From Rikenellaceae bacterium (lineage in GTDB: Bacteria > Bacteroidota > Bacteroidia > Bacteroidales > Rikenellaceae): a stretch of 64,000 bases of DNA. The stretch lies in NCBI GenBank assembly GCA_031256675.1, contig JAIRQC010000027.1:17386-81385 (forward strand), read 5' to 3'. Position 1 is the first letter of the stretch. Each line of letters opens with the position of its first letter. Positions 10,071 to 19,684 of this stretch are shown in pieces. The notes below the pieces were generated by a model. It made no database searches, had not been told where the DNA came from, and was given only the letters and a program-made list of their open reading frames with translations. A program made the position numbers and the translations under genes.

Positions 10071-10472
10071 TTGCCGGAAATTACGCCTGCTTTTTGTCAG
10101 GTAATGAGGATGGAGGCGCATACTTCCCTCCCGAACCGGACATAAAGGTCGAACGCGGGAAGTTGATAATTTCCTACGCACACGGCAGATATGGCTGGTG
10201 GCAATATGTGTTCCGCTACCGCAACGGCAACTTCGAACTTATCGGACACGACGTTCGCAGCAATCGCGGGCCTGTAACACTATCGACCGGGAGCATCAAT
10301 TTCCTCTCCGTCAGGATGGAGGTGTTAACGAACGTCGGCGAAGACGAGGAAGATGAGCAACTCAAGACCGTATGGAAGAGTATCAAGGTCGGCCACACGT
10401 TTGAAACTGACCGAAATATCCGATTTCGACAACATTGACGCGGCGGATTGCTACCGCATCATCGAACAGTAA
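10066..10472 (+). pseudogene. Fragment of a hypothetical-protein gene (C-terminal part), frameshifted
   Basis: Coding-like peptide IVIAGNYACFLSGNEDGGAYFPPEPDIKVERGKLIISYAHGRYGWWQYVFRYRNGNFELIGHDVRSN without a start codon; continues after a shift near 10396 as RLKLTEISDFDNIDAADCYRIIEQ*. Confidence 0.6.
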
Positions 10473-10493
10473 GACAATTAAAAACAGAATAAT

Positions 10494-12215
10494 ATGGCTA
10501 ACTTTTTTTTAGACAACAGGGATTTGCAATTCCACCTCGACCATCCGTTGATGCGCAAGATCGTGGAGCTCAAAGAGAGGGGATTTGCCGACAGGGACCT
10601 CTACGATTACGCCCCGGCGGACTATGACGACGCGATGGACTCCTACCGCAGGGTTATGGAGATCATGGGCGAGGTTTGCGGCGATGTGATCGCCCCGAAC
10701 GCCGAGGAGGTCGACACGGTGGGGCCGAAGGTGGTGGACGACCGCGTGGTGTATGCTCCGGGGACGGCGCAGAACATCGAGGCGATCACCAAAGCCGGAC
10801 TGTTCGGCATGACGCTGCCCCGCAAGTACGAGGGGCTGAACCTGCCGCTGGTCTGCTTCGTAATGGCCAACGAGATGGTCTCGCGCGGCGACACGGGTTT
10901 CGAGAACATCTGGGGCTTGCAGGACTGCGCCGAGACGCTCAACGAGTTTGCCTCGGAGGAGATCAAGGCGGAATTTCTGCCCCGCGTCTCCCGCGGCGAA
11001 ACGTGCGCGATGGACCTTACGGAGCCCGACGCAGGCTCCGACCTGCAAGCGGTCATGCTCAAAGCGACGTGGGACGAGAAGAGGGGGACATGGCTGCTGA
11101 ACGGCGTTAAACGCTTCATTACCAACGGCGACGCAGAGATTTCGCTCGTACTGGCCCGCTCGGAGGAGGGTACGACCGACGCGCGCGGCCTGTCAATGTT
11201 CGTCTACGACAAGGCCAGCAACTGCACCAAAGTCCGCCGCATCGAGAACAAGCTGGGTATCAAGGGTTCGCCCACGTGCGAGTTGGTGTTCACCAACGCT
11301 CCGGCGCAGCTGGTCGGCGACCGCAAAATGGGGCTGATCAAGTATGTGATGTCGCTCATGAACGCCGCCCGTCTGGGTATCGGGGCGCAGAGTACCGGCC
11401 TGTCGGAGGCCGCCTACCGCGAGGCTTTGAAGTATGCCCACGAGCGCCGCCAGTTCGGCAAGCCGATCATCGAGTTTCCGGCCATGTACGAAATGCTGAC
11501 CAACATGAAGGCCAAGCTCCACGGTTCCAGGGCGTTGCTATATGAGACGACGCGCTTCGTGGAGATATACAAATGTTACGAGCATATCTCGCACGAACGC
11601 AAGCTGGAGGCCGACGAGCGCGCCGAACAGAAGGCCTACTCACGGCTGGCCGACGCTTTCACGCCGCTGTTGAAGCTGATGACCTCGGAATACTGCAACC
11701 AGCTGGCCTACGATTCGCTGCAAATCCACGGTGGGTCGGGCTACATGAAGGACTACCCCATTCAGCGCATCTACCGCGACGCCCGCATCACCAACATCTA
11801 TGAGGGAACGTCCCAGTTGCAGGTCGTTGCGGCCATTCGCCACGTCACCACCGGCACCTACCTGGCCAAGATCAAAGAGTACGAGGCCCTGCCATGCCCC
11901 ACCCCGCTGGCCCACCTGCACGGCCGTCTGGTCGCGATGCGCGAGGCCTATGAGCGTGCCGTCGAGAAGGTTACGGCGATGGGCGACGCAGAGCAGATCG
12001 ACTTCCACGCCCGCCGCATGGTGGAGATGGCCGGACATATCGTCATCAGCCACCTGCTCGTGCAGCAGTCGGGCGTCTCGGAGGACTACCGCCTTTCGGC
12101 CGAGGTCTACACCAAGTTGGGCGAAGCGCAGTGCACCGCCGCCGCCGAGTACATCGCCAAATCCACCGCCGCCGACGTCAACAGCTTCAAGAGCGTGCTC
12201 GACGAATATCTTTAA
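10494..12215 (+). CDS. Acyl-CoA dehydrogenase family protein
   Basis: 573 aa; MDLTEPDAGSD, ERRQFGKPI, QIHGGSGYMKDYPIQRIYRDARITNIYEGTSQLQ. Confidence 0.96.
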   Translation: MANFFLDNRDLQFHLDHPLMRKIVELKERGFADRDLYDYAPADYDDAMDSYRRVMEIMGEVCGDVIAPNAEEVDTVGPKVVDDRVVYAPGTAQNIEAITKAGLFGMTLPRKYEGLNLPLVCFVMANEMVSRGDTGFENIWGLQDCAETLNEFASEEIKAEFLPRVSRGETCAMDLTEPDAGSDLQAVMLKATWDEKRGTWLLNGVKRFITNGDAEISLVLARSEEGTTDARGLSMFVYDKASNCTKVRRIENKLGIKGSPTCELVFTNAPAQLVGDRKMGLIKYVMSLMNAARLGIGAQSTGLSEAAYREALKYAHERRQFGKPIIEFPAMYEMLTNMKAKLHGSRALLYETTRFVEIYKCYEHISHERKLEADERAEQKAYSRLADAFTPLLKLMTSEYCNQLAYDSLQIHGGSGYMKDYPIQRIYRDARITNIYEGTSQLQVVAAIRHVTTGTYLAKIKEYEALPCPTPLAHLHGRLVAMREAYERAVEKVTAMGDAEQIDFHARRMVEMAGHIVISHLLVQQSGVSEDYRLSAEVYTKLGEAQCTAAAEYIAKSTAADVNSFKSVLDEYL

Positions 12216-12230
12216 CGGTAATATATTAAG

Positions 12231-12266
12231 AGATAAGGGCCTCCATTGCGGAGGCCCTTATCTTTT
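12231..12266 (+). terminator. Rho-independent terminator after acyl-CoA dehydrogenase
   Basis: Perfect 14-bp stem agataagggcctcc / ggaggcccttatct, loop attgc, then T-rich. Confidence 0.85.
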
Positions 12267-12267
12267 C

Positions 12268-12393
12268 GTCACTGCCGGCGGCGAATGCGTCATTGTCGGC
12301 GACGAATGCGCCACTGCTTGCGGCAAAGCAACAGAACCTGCGGCAAAATGCGTCACTGCCGACGGCAAATGCAACAGAACCAGCGATGAAGCG
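12268..12393. repeat. Degenerate 21-bp tandem repeat, 6 units
   Basis: Units gtcactgccggcggcgaatgc / gtcattgtcggcgacgaatgc / gccactgcttgcggcaaagca / acagaacctgcggcaaaatgc / gtcactgccgacggcaaatgc / aacagaaccagcgatgaagcg. Confidence 0.75.
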
Positions 12394-12425
12394 GCGAAAC
12401 CAAATTGTCCTCGCGATCCCCAACT

Positions 12426-12504
12426 GTCATTGCGAGCGGAGCGAAGCAATCCAGCGTGGTCATGCCCATTTTCCCTGACTGCTTCGGCTGTGCCTCGCAA
12501 TGAC
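12426..12504. repeat. Interspersed palindromic (REP-like) element of the GTCATTGCGAG...CTCGCAATGAC type
   Basis: gtcattgcgagcggagcgaagcaatccag ... gactgcttcggctgtgcctcgcaatgac inverted ends. Confidence 0.75.
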
Positions 12505-12708
12505 AAAAAGGAACGGACTGCATCCGGCTTCCTGTTTCGGGCTGCGGGTTGTGGCTTCCTGCTGCTGGTTTCCTTGCCTGCTGCGAACTGCAGGTCGAAA
12601 GCTTCCGGCGGAGGACTGCGGGCTGGGGCTTCCGGCTTCGAGTTCCTGCTGCAGGCTTTCGGTTCCGGCTTCGCCCTGTTCGCAAAGACTTCCGCGCCTC
12701 GCTAACGG

Positions 12709-15534
12709 TCAGGGTTTGCGCGTGATGGCGATTATCGGGTCGGTGATCGCAGTGTTGCGCGTCAGGCGCGATGTGCCGCCGATGCTCGCATTGCCCAGGG
12801 CCAATATTGCGGGGTCGTGGCCTATGTAACCTTGCTCATTGATAGCCATATCGCCGGCGACCTTTATCCTGATATAAATATTGCCGTCGGCGATGTCCTG
12901 CGCAATGGGAATATCCACGTCTATCGTGTATGTTGCAGCAACCGTTGTATTGGGCGCGCCGAAATGATAGGCGACGGTACGGGCGGGCAGGGAGACGAAG
13001 TTGCCGGAGGTAAAGCCGAATGTTCCGGTGGTTGTGCCTGGAGCTGCCGTCCAGTCGCCGGCATTGCCTGTCAGCGAATACTCCACGACCCACAATTTCG
13101 GGCCGGTGGCCGAGTTGTTACCCGTCCCCTTTATGTTCACCGTTCCGGCGGTAAAGTTTTTGACCGGCACGGTAAACTTCCAGTAATCGTCCAGCCCCAT
13201 GCCGTAGATCAGCAGACGGTCTTCCAGTGCGCCCGCGGCGTCGCGGGTGTAGGACATAAGGCCTGGATTTGTGCCGCCCTGCCTTTGCTGTATGATCTCC
13301 ATGAGGGCCACTCCTGCGGTAGACTTGGCGGGGTAGAAATTGTCGGCATAGCACCACGGGGCGTTGTTGCCCGGGTTGGTCGCCCCGCCGGTGTTGACAT
13401 AGCCCGCAAATCCGTCCGCAACGGCCATAGCGGCCGTGACGCCGGAGGGCAGCGACCACTCGACCGGCAACCCCACGGGAGCGGTCGGGTCTGTCCACGG
13501 CGTGCCGGCGACGATGGTAGCGATAACGATGTTGTCGAGCAGCAAACGGTTGGACAGGGCTTTCTCTTTGGTATGGAAGGCGATCTGCGTCTTCGGGGTG
13601 AAGTTTGGTATCGTGACGCTGAAATTTTCCATTTGACGGTAGTTGTCGACAAGGATCTCGCCCAGCGGCGTTATCGTCGCGCCGTTGACCGCCGTCACAG
13701 AGACATACCTGCCCGCATCGCGCGTTCCGCTCATCGAAGCGTATGACGAGCAGTCGAACCGCACCGTAACACTGCTGTATTGCAGCGCCAACCCTGTTTT
13801 GGACTGGAGCGTCGGGGTGATTATGCCGCCGCCGACATTCGTCTTGCCCAGCTGCACATAGCCCGGGCGTGCATAAACGGTATACTCGCCGGTGTTGTTG
13901 AACATCGACGGGGCGGTGGTATAACCTTTGGCGACCCATGCCGCCGGCCACGTGTCGAAACGCGCTCCGGTTGCTCCGGTGGAGGGCTGGAAGTAATCGC
14001 TGCCGCCGTCGACGCCGCTGGTCGCATCAATCCAGTCGAAATTCTCCGTGAAGAGTATTGTTTCGGGGGGGGCTGTCCACGGCGTACCCTCGACGAGGGT
14101 CGATACGACGACATCGTCGAGTTCCAAACGGTTGGTCACATCTTTGGAGAAGGTGCGGAAGACTATCTTCGTCATCGGGGTGAAGTCGGCGATGGTGAAG
14201 CTGAACGTGGCCCACTCGCGGGCGTTCTCGACGACGAACTCCGTGTTCGACAGCGCGCCGCAGTTGGTGGCCGACACCGCTATCCTGTTCTCCGGATCGA
14301 ACGTGCCCGACACGGCCTGATAGGAGGCACACTTGAATGTAACCGTCACCAGCGAATATTGCAGGTTGAGGCCTGTCTTGGTCTGCAAGTCGGGCGAGAT
14401 GACGCCCGCGCCGACATTGGTGCGGCCCAGGCGGACATAGCCGGGGAAGGCGTATACCGCAGGGTCGGCAACGTTGTTGAACTGCGTTGCGTCGGTCGTC
14501 CAGCCCTGCGCGAGCCACGGGGCAGGCCAGCTGTCCATGCGCGTACCGGTGGCGCCGATGGAGCCCGGCGCGAAGTAGTCCTGACCACAGTTGTAGCCGT
14601 TATCCGAATTGAGCCAGCTGAAATCCTCCGAAAAAAGAATGGTCGAGGTCAACACCACCAGATCGCCGCCTCCCGTCCCTTCGAAAAAGGCGAAATCGTC
14701 GATCCTCACCCCGTCGACCAGCGATACCAGCTGTACCTTGATGTTGTTCACAACCTCCTCCAGCCTGAACTCGACCGAGGCCAAGCCCCATCCCCCGCCG
14801 GTGGAGACGATCTCCGGCGACAGCTCGCGCCACAGCTTGTCGTTGTACGTAATGCGCACCTTGACAGGTATCTGCGTCGCATCAGCCGGCAGGGTGTAGC
14901 CGAAGTTGAGTATGTAGCTCGGCGCGCCGTCGGGACGTATGCCGTTCATCTGGAACGTGTCGCCCGTGAGCGGAAGCAGGATGTTGTTGCCGCCCGACGC
15001 GCCCTGATAGCCCGTCGAAGGGTTCTGGCTGCTGACCACGGCCCCTGTCGAGGCGTAGGATACCCAGTTGTAGTCCGTTCCGTGTTTGTTCCAGCCGTGA
15101 TAGAGCCCCGCAGGCATATCCTCTTCGAGCGCAGAGCCGTCGTAGTCGTCGGCGATGTAAACAATCGAGGTTCCGGCCGCGCCCTGTTCGACGACCACCT
15201 CGGCGCGTTTTCCGTCGGCGGCCACCACCGTCAGCCTGGCGACGCGCGCATCGCCCAGATTGGGCGATACGGCGACGTTAACCGTCGTTTTGCCGTAGCC
15301 CGCTATGGGCGACACGGCGAGCCAGTCGTCGGACGGGTCGACCTCGATCGTCCAGTAGATGTTCGACGTGACCTCGAACGAGATCTTTTGTCCCAGATCG
15401 CTCACGCCCCTCTTGTTTGCCGACACGAGCGACGAACTCACGGCGAGCTGCGAATCTACTGCGTCGTCGCTCGTGCACGACCATATCCCTGCTGTTGCCG
15501 CAAGCAGCGCAAGGGAAGCTATATACCTTTTCAT
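12709..15534 (-). CDS. Lipoprotein with BACON-like domain and an internally duplicated ~190-aa module
   Basis: 941 aa; lipobox MKRYIASLALLAATAGIWSC; BACON-like SNIYWTIEVDPSDDWLAVSPIAGYGKTTVNVAVSPN; two copies of EDFSWLN.../ENFDWID... modules. Confidence 0.8.
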   Translation of the reverse strand: MKRYIASLALLAATAGIWSCTSDDAVDSQLAVSSSLVSANKRGVSDLGQKISFEVTSNIYWTIEVDPSDDWLAVSPIAGYGKTTVNVAVSPNLGDARVARLTVVAADGKRAEVVVEQGAAGTSIVYIADDYDGSALEEDMPAGLYHGWNKHGTDYNWVSYASTGAVVSSQNPSTGYQGASGGNNILLPLTGDTFQMNGIRPDGAPSYILNFGYTLPADATQIPVKVRITYNDKLWRELSPEIVSTGGGWGLASVEFRLEEVVNNIKVQLVSLVDGVRIDDFAFFEGTGGGDLVVLTSTILFSEDFSWLNSDNGYNCGQDYFAPGSIGATGTRMDSWPAPWLAQGWTTDATQFNNVADPAVYAFPGYVRLGRTNVGAGVISPDLQTKTGLNLQYSLVTVTFKCASYQAVSGTFDPENRIAVSATNCGALSNTEFVVENAREWATFSFTIADFTPMTKIVFRTFSKDVTNRLELDDVVVSTLVEGTPWTAPPETILFTENFDWIDATSGVDGGSDYFQPSTGATGARFDTWPAAWVAKGYTTAPSMFNNTGEYTVYARPGYVQLGKTNVGGGIITPTLQSKTGLALQYSSVTVRFDCSSYASMSGTRDAGRYVSVTAVNGATITPLGEILVDNYRQMENFSVTIPNFTPKTQIAFHTKEKALSNRLLLDNIVIATIVAGTPWTDPTAPVGLPVEWSLPSGVTAAMAVADGFAGYVNTGGATNPGNNAPWCYADNFYPAKSTAGVALMEIIQQRQGGTNPGLMSYTRDAAGALEDRLLIYGMGLDDYWKFTVPVKNFTAGTVNIKGTGNNSATGPKLWVVEYSLTGNAGDWTAAPGTTTGTFGFTSGNFVSLPARTVAYHFGAPNTTVAATYTIDVDIPIAQDIADGNIYIRIKVAGDMAINEQGYIGHDPAILALGNASIGGTSRLTRNTAITDPIIAITRKP

Positions 15535-17486
15535 TGAATTGCAAGATTAAAGTTTTTCGGACGGACCATAGTCTCGCGGTAGATGTTGCCGAAGTTGTCC
15601 CTGACCTCGATTTCGAGGGTTCCGTCGGCAGTTGCCGACTGTACGAGGAACATGTGCGTGGTGAGCTCGGTCGGGAATGTCAGGCTGCCTGCGGCCTTGT
15701 AGCGCGGCACGCTGTACGATATGGCGTGCAGCGGGTCGTAGGTGGTCTTGCGGGTGTACGGGAGCGTAGCGCCGTTCTCTCTGACGGTTAGCGACCAGCC
15801 CGTATCCCATCCCCAGATGTTGATCAGCGCGACATTGTCGGGCACGCTCTGGATTGCCGACTTCATTGCGACGTTCGTGTTCAGGTAGGCAACCGCATCG
15901 GCATTGGCTCCGAAATACTGCTTGACCCTGTTCATGTCGTAGGCGCGGAACTGACTGTCCACGCCGCCGCCCATGGGCTTGTACTGCCACGACAGGTTGC
16001 GTCCGTCGACCGTGAAGACCTTGTAGCCGCCCGGCGAGCCGTCGGTGCAGATGTGGTCGTTCGAGATGGCCTCCGTCCACCACCATGTCGAACATACGGC
16101 GGCGACGTTGTGTTCGCGTATGGCCGGCGAGAAGGTCATCGTCTTGTTGTTGTGCAGGTGGCCCGAGAAAAAGTTGATATTGGTGAAACCCTCCCCTGTG
16201 AGCAGGTTCTCGAGCGCGGAGACATACGACCCGCGCGAAACGGCGAAGGTCGTACTGTTGATCGAGTAGAACGGAATGTGGCCCGCAATGACTATCGGGG
16301 CCGACTTGTCCGCGACGAGGGCGAGGTCTTTTACGATCCAGTCCAGCTGGTTCTGGGTGACGGAGGCCGTGTAGCTGCGGTCGCCCGCCACGTTGTTGGC
16401 CGGATCGCCCGTGCCGGTATTCCTGTATACGATGTTGTCCACCACGATGTAGTGCACCTGGCCGAGGTTGAACGAGTAGTATGTCGGGCCCAGCTCCTTG
16501 CGGTACTGCTCCTCCGCCCCGCGGTCGTTGTTCGATACGGCAGGGTCGTTGTCGTGGTTGCCCATCGTGTGGAAGATCGGGGTCGGATAGCGGCTCAGGC
16601 TGGCCTTGTAGTCGGCTATGGAGTATCGGTTGCTATACCAGTAGAGATCCCATGTCATGTCGCCCAGGCAGAGCGTGTAGACCTTGCCGTAGGAGGCCAG
16701 CGAATTGGCAAAGAGCTCGACGTCGGGGATGAAGTTGTTGAAATAGCGCCACTGGTCGTTTGTGGTCGTGCGGGAGGCCAGATGGAGGTCGGCGGTCATG
16801 AGCACCACGTGTTTGGTGTTGTTAACCTGGAACAGCTCGAAATTGTGCTGTTCGACCTCGCCTGCCGGGGCGGTCAGCGGGGCCCACATGTCGGGCAGCG
16901 AACTGATGAACGAGGGTTCGTAACCCGAGGGGATGATCACAAAGACATGTTTCTGCTCCTTGTTCGAGTCGAGCCAGTAACAGCCGTCCGCGTCGGTCAG
17001 GACAATGTCCACGCCGTCCGATACCCCGACCCCGGCAAGCGGCTGTCCGTCGCAGTAGACCATACCCTTGACGGTAGCCCCCGTCCGGTCGGGGATCTGT
17101 GCGTTGATCGTCTTTCGGACTACATATTTGCCGAAGGTCTCGATGCGCCCTGCGCGGACAAGCGCTATTGTGTACTCGCCCGAGACAACCGTGGCGATGG
17201 GCGAGAAGAGGGCCGACGCCGCGTCGCACGAGGTCAGCGTGAGGATGATCTCGCTGCCCGAAGCGTCAACAAGGCGCAGCAGATCGCCCGTCCGGAAGCC
17301 CTTTCCCTGCACCTCGATGGGCTGGCCGTCGTAGAGCGAGAGCGGCGTGGGCAGCATGAAATCCTTTATCATGCCCTGCACTGCGACCGTCGGGTCGGTC
17401 GGACGGTCGTCCTTACATGCCGTAAGGGCAAACGTCAGGGCCGCTATCAGCGCAAAACCGCGCAGCAAAAAACGCAATGGTTTCAT
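15531..17486 (-). CDS. Calcineurin-like metallophosphoesterase lipoprotein with N-terminal IPT-like and CarboxypepD-like regions
   Basis: 651 aa; MTADLHLASRTT, LGDMTWD, TMGNHDND, IAGHIPFYS, FSGHLHNN metallophosphoesterase motifs. Confidence 0.9.
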   Translation of the reverse strand: MKPLRFLLRGFALIAALTFALTACKDDRPTDPTVAVQGMIKDFMLPTPLSLYDGQPIEVQGKGFRTGDLLRLVDASGSEIILTLTSCDAASALFSPIATVVSGEYTIALVRAGRIETFGKYVVRKTINAQIPDRTGATVKGMVYCDGQPLAGVGVSDGVDIVLTDADGCYWLDSNKEQKHVFVIIPSGYEPSFISSLPDMWAPLTAPAGEVEQHNFELFQVNNTKHVVLMTADLHLASRTTTNDQWRYFNNFIPDVELFANSLASYGKVYTLCLGDMTWDLYWYSNRYSIADYKASLSRYPTPIFHTMGNHDNDPAVSNNDRGAEEQYRKELGPTYYSFNLGQVHYIVVDNIVYRNTGTGDPANNVAGDRSYTASVTQNQLDWIVKDLALVADKSAPIVIAGHIPFYSINSTTFAVSRGSYVSALENLLTGEGFTNINFFSGHLHNNKTMTFSPAIREHNVAAVCSTWWWTEAISNDHICTDGSPGGYKVFTVDGRNLSWQYKPMGGGVDSQFRAYDMNRVKQYFGANADAVAYLNTNVAMKSAIQSVPDNVALINIWGWDTGWSLTVRENGATLPYTRKTTYDPLHAISYSVPRYKAAGSLTFPTELTTHMFLVQSATADGTLEIEVRDNFGNIYRETMVRPKNFNLAIQ

Positions 17487-17493
17487 ATATCTG

Positions 17494-19575
17494 TTATTTT
17501 TTCTCGGTTATTGCCAGGTATCCTATGCGGTTTGTACCCCCTGAGGCTATCTTGTTGGGGCCGCTGCTGCCAGAGTTGTTGCGCGCCTCGGCGTCGCCGA
17601 TCACGCGCAGCCTGACCACCAGCGTTGCCTGTCCCTTTGCCGCGTCGGGCATCGGGCAGGAGAATTGCACGGCGTGGTAGTTGCTGTTCCAGTCGACCGA
17701 TTCGTATTCGTAGAAACGGCGCCAGTCGGCTATCAGCGCCCCCTCGCCCGTCGCCCACTCCGCACAGAAGAAGCGCGGGCCGGTCTGCGAGCTGGATGTG
17801 GAGAAGACGAGTGTCATGTCGCCGGTCACGCCCGCGGAGGAGGTGGTTATGATCCACGCTTCACCCCTGACGGCGCCTGGTTCGCGCTGCGCGTCGAGAA
17901 TCGAACTGCCGGTGCCGTTCAGCCATACGTTAGCGTTGATGCAGGCGTACTGCATGGTCAGGCTGCCCTCCATGGCGGGATGGGCCTCGTTGTTATCGTC
18001 GACCGTAGCCGTAGCGAGGCGGGCATACGTCCATGCGAAATAGAGCGACGGGGTTCCCGTGCTGGCGTTGGTGATGTTACTGCGCATCGAATATTTGATA
18101 GTGCCCGTACCTGCGGCAGCCCTCACCTCGTTTGCGTCCGAATTGTTCGCCCACGGCCCGAAACGTACCACATCGCGGGTCAGGCGCGTCGTCTCGTCGG
18201 TCGAGATGGCGTCGTCGGCAGCGGAACGTATGCGCATAACATCGAACAGCCGGTTGTTCAGCATTTTGTGCTTCATCACCACGCCGGTTATCGAACCCGA
18301 ACCGTGCGCTATGAGTTTGGCGAAACGCTCCTTGAAGTAGGCGCTGGTCAGCAGCCTGATGCTATTGCCGGCGCCGTCGCGCAGGATGTGGCTGTACTGG
18401 CTGAGTGTTTCGCCCAGCGCGGCGCTGTTGGGGTTCATCGGGCTGGAGAGATTGGACTCGTCGATGTTGACGTAAGTACCCATCGGTATCTCGTACTGCA
18501 CGCCGCTCACCGTCACGAGCGTGTTCTCATAGTCGGACAGGTTGGCCAGCGAGCTGACAGCCACCGGCGCGACGCCGCTCGCAGAGGCCTCGACCGAAAG
18601 CATGTTCTCGACGCTGGCCCCGCTGACGCGCTTCTGGCCCGTAACCGGATCGACAAGCACCGTCAGGTCGACCAGATGCAACCTGATCTTGGAGTTCAGG
18701 TCGTAGATGTTCTCCTCGGGGGTGTTGAACTGGATGAGCAACGCCTTGCCGCTTGCATCCTGCACCCACATTTTGTTTGCGTCGAAGTTGCCCGACTTGC
18801 GGTCGCTGGTCACGTAAACCTCCGCGCAGATATTGTCGGTGAAGGAGCCCACTCCGCCGGGGAGCCTGCTCAGGGCTTCGGCCAGCGTTACGGTCTGGGC
18901 CAGGAGCGGGTCGGTGGCGCTGCCCCGCTGGCGAATGGTGGCCATAACCGAGATGTTCTCGTTGCCGGTGCCAACCATCGTGAAGCGCACCTGCGCCGAG
19001 CGGTAATCTGTAAGCGGCGAGGCGGAGACGTTGAATGTCTGCGTGGTGGCCGTACTCTCGCCCACGGTGAGCCATGTGGCGCCGAGCGTTTCGGCCTTCC
19101 ACACGACATTGGTGCGGAGCTTGACCGTGGCCGTGCACTCGCGGCTCGAGGCGGAGACGGTGCTCATGCCGTTCATGTCGAGTTCGAGGTAGGGTACGGC
19201 GGCCTCCTGACGGATGTGTATCGTGCCGTAGATGGCCCCGCCCGACACCACGCACACGTCGGCGCGACGGACGAATGGCTCGGTCGTATTCTCGGACACC
19301 GAAATGGTGAAGCGTCCGTCTTCCGCGCCACGGTTGTCGAACACATCCACCCACGACTCGTTGGAGGTGTGATAGACCACTTTGAGCTGCCAGCTTTTGA
19401 GGTTGGAGTACATCTCCACATCCTGTTTGCCGGCGGCGGCGGTGAAGTAGATCTCGTCGGAACTCATCGCCAGTCTGGCGTACAGGCCGTCGGCGTCATC
19501 CTTTCTGCACCCGCCCGACAGCGCGGCTGCGAGCAGCATAAAGAGCGACAGGCGGTTCAGGTTTAACGGTTTCAT
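17494..19575 (-). CDS. BACON/DUF5689-like surface lipoprotein
   Basis: 693 aa; lipobox LLAAALSGGC; BACON-like repeats near the N-terminus; AEVYVTSDRKSGNFDANKMWVQDASGKALLIQF segment typical of DUF5689. Confidence 0.78.
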   Translation of the reverse strand: MKPLNLNRLSLFMLLAAALSGGCRKDDADGLYARLAMSSDEIYFTAAAGKQDVEMYSNLKSWQLKVVYHTSNESWVDVFDNRGAEDGRFTISVSENTTEPFVRRADVCVVSGGAIYGTIHIRQEAAVPYLELDMNGMSTVSASSRECTATVKLRTNVVWKAETLGATWLTVGESTATTQTFNVSASPLTDYRSAQVRFTMVGTGNENISVMATIRQRGSATDPLLAQTVTLAEALSRLPGGVGSFTDNICAEVYVTSDRKSGNFDANKMWVQDASGKALLIQFNTPEENIYDLNSKIRLHLVDLTVLVDPVTGQKRVSGASVENMLSVEASASGVAPVAVSSLANLSDYENTLVTVSGVQYEIPMGTYVNIDESNLSSPMNPNSAALGETLSQYSHILRDGAGNSIRLLTSAYFKERFAKLIAHGSGSITGVVMKHKMLNNRLFDVMRIRSAADDAISTDETTRLTRDVVRFGPWANNSDANEVRAAAGTGTIKYSMRSNITNASTGTPSLYFAWTYARLATATVDDNNEAHPAMEGSLTMQYACINANVWLNGTGSSILDAQREPGAVRGEAWIITTSSAGVTGDMTLVFSTSSSQTGPRFFCAEWATGEGALIADWRRFYEYESVDWNSNYHAVQFSCPMPDAAKGQATLVVRLRVIGDAEARNNSGSSGPNKIASGGTNRIGYLAITEKK

Positions 19576-19684
19576 AATATCAAAAGTTTTTTCTTGTCGG
19601 GTTGCGTTCAGGCTGCGTTCATGTTGCGTTCATGTTGTTTTCAGGCAATCCTGTTGCCTCGGTTATTTGTCGTTTATCGCAAAA

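Noticed and set aside
8259-10181. 640-aa minus-strand ORF over etfA/YcxB
   Set aside because: Shadow of etfA; composition typical of antisense translation.
13780-15537. 585-aa plus-strand ORF opposite the BACON lipoprotein
   Set aside because: Shadow ORF; minus strand has signal peptide and recognisable domains.
16053-19566. Long plus-strand ORFs (520 and 633 aa) opposite the phosphoesterase and DUF5689-like genes
   Set aside because: Shadow ORFs with Arg/Val/Gly-rich antisense composition.
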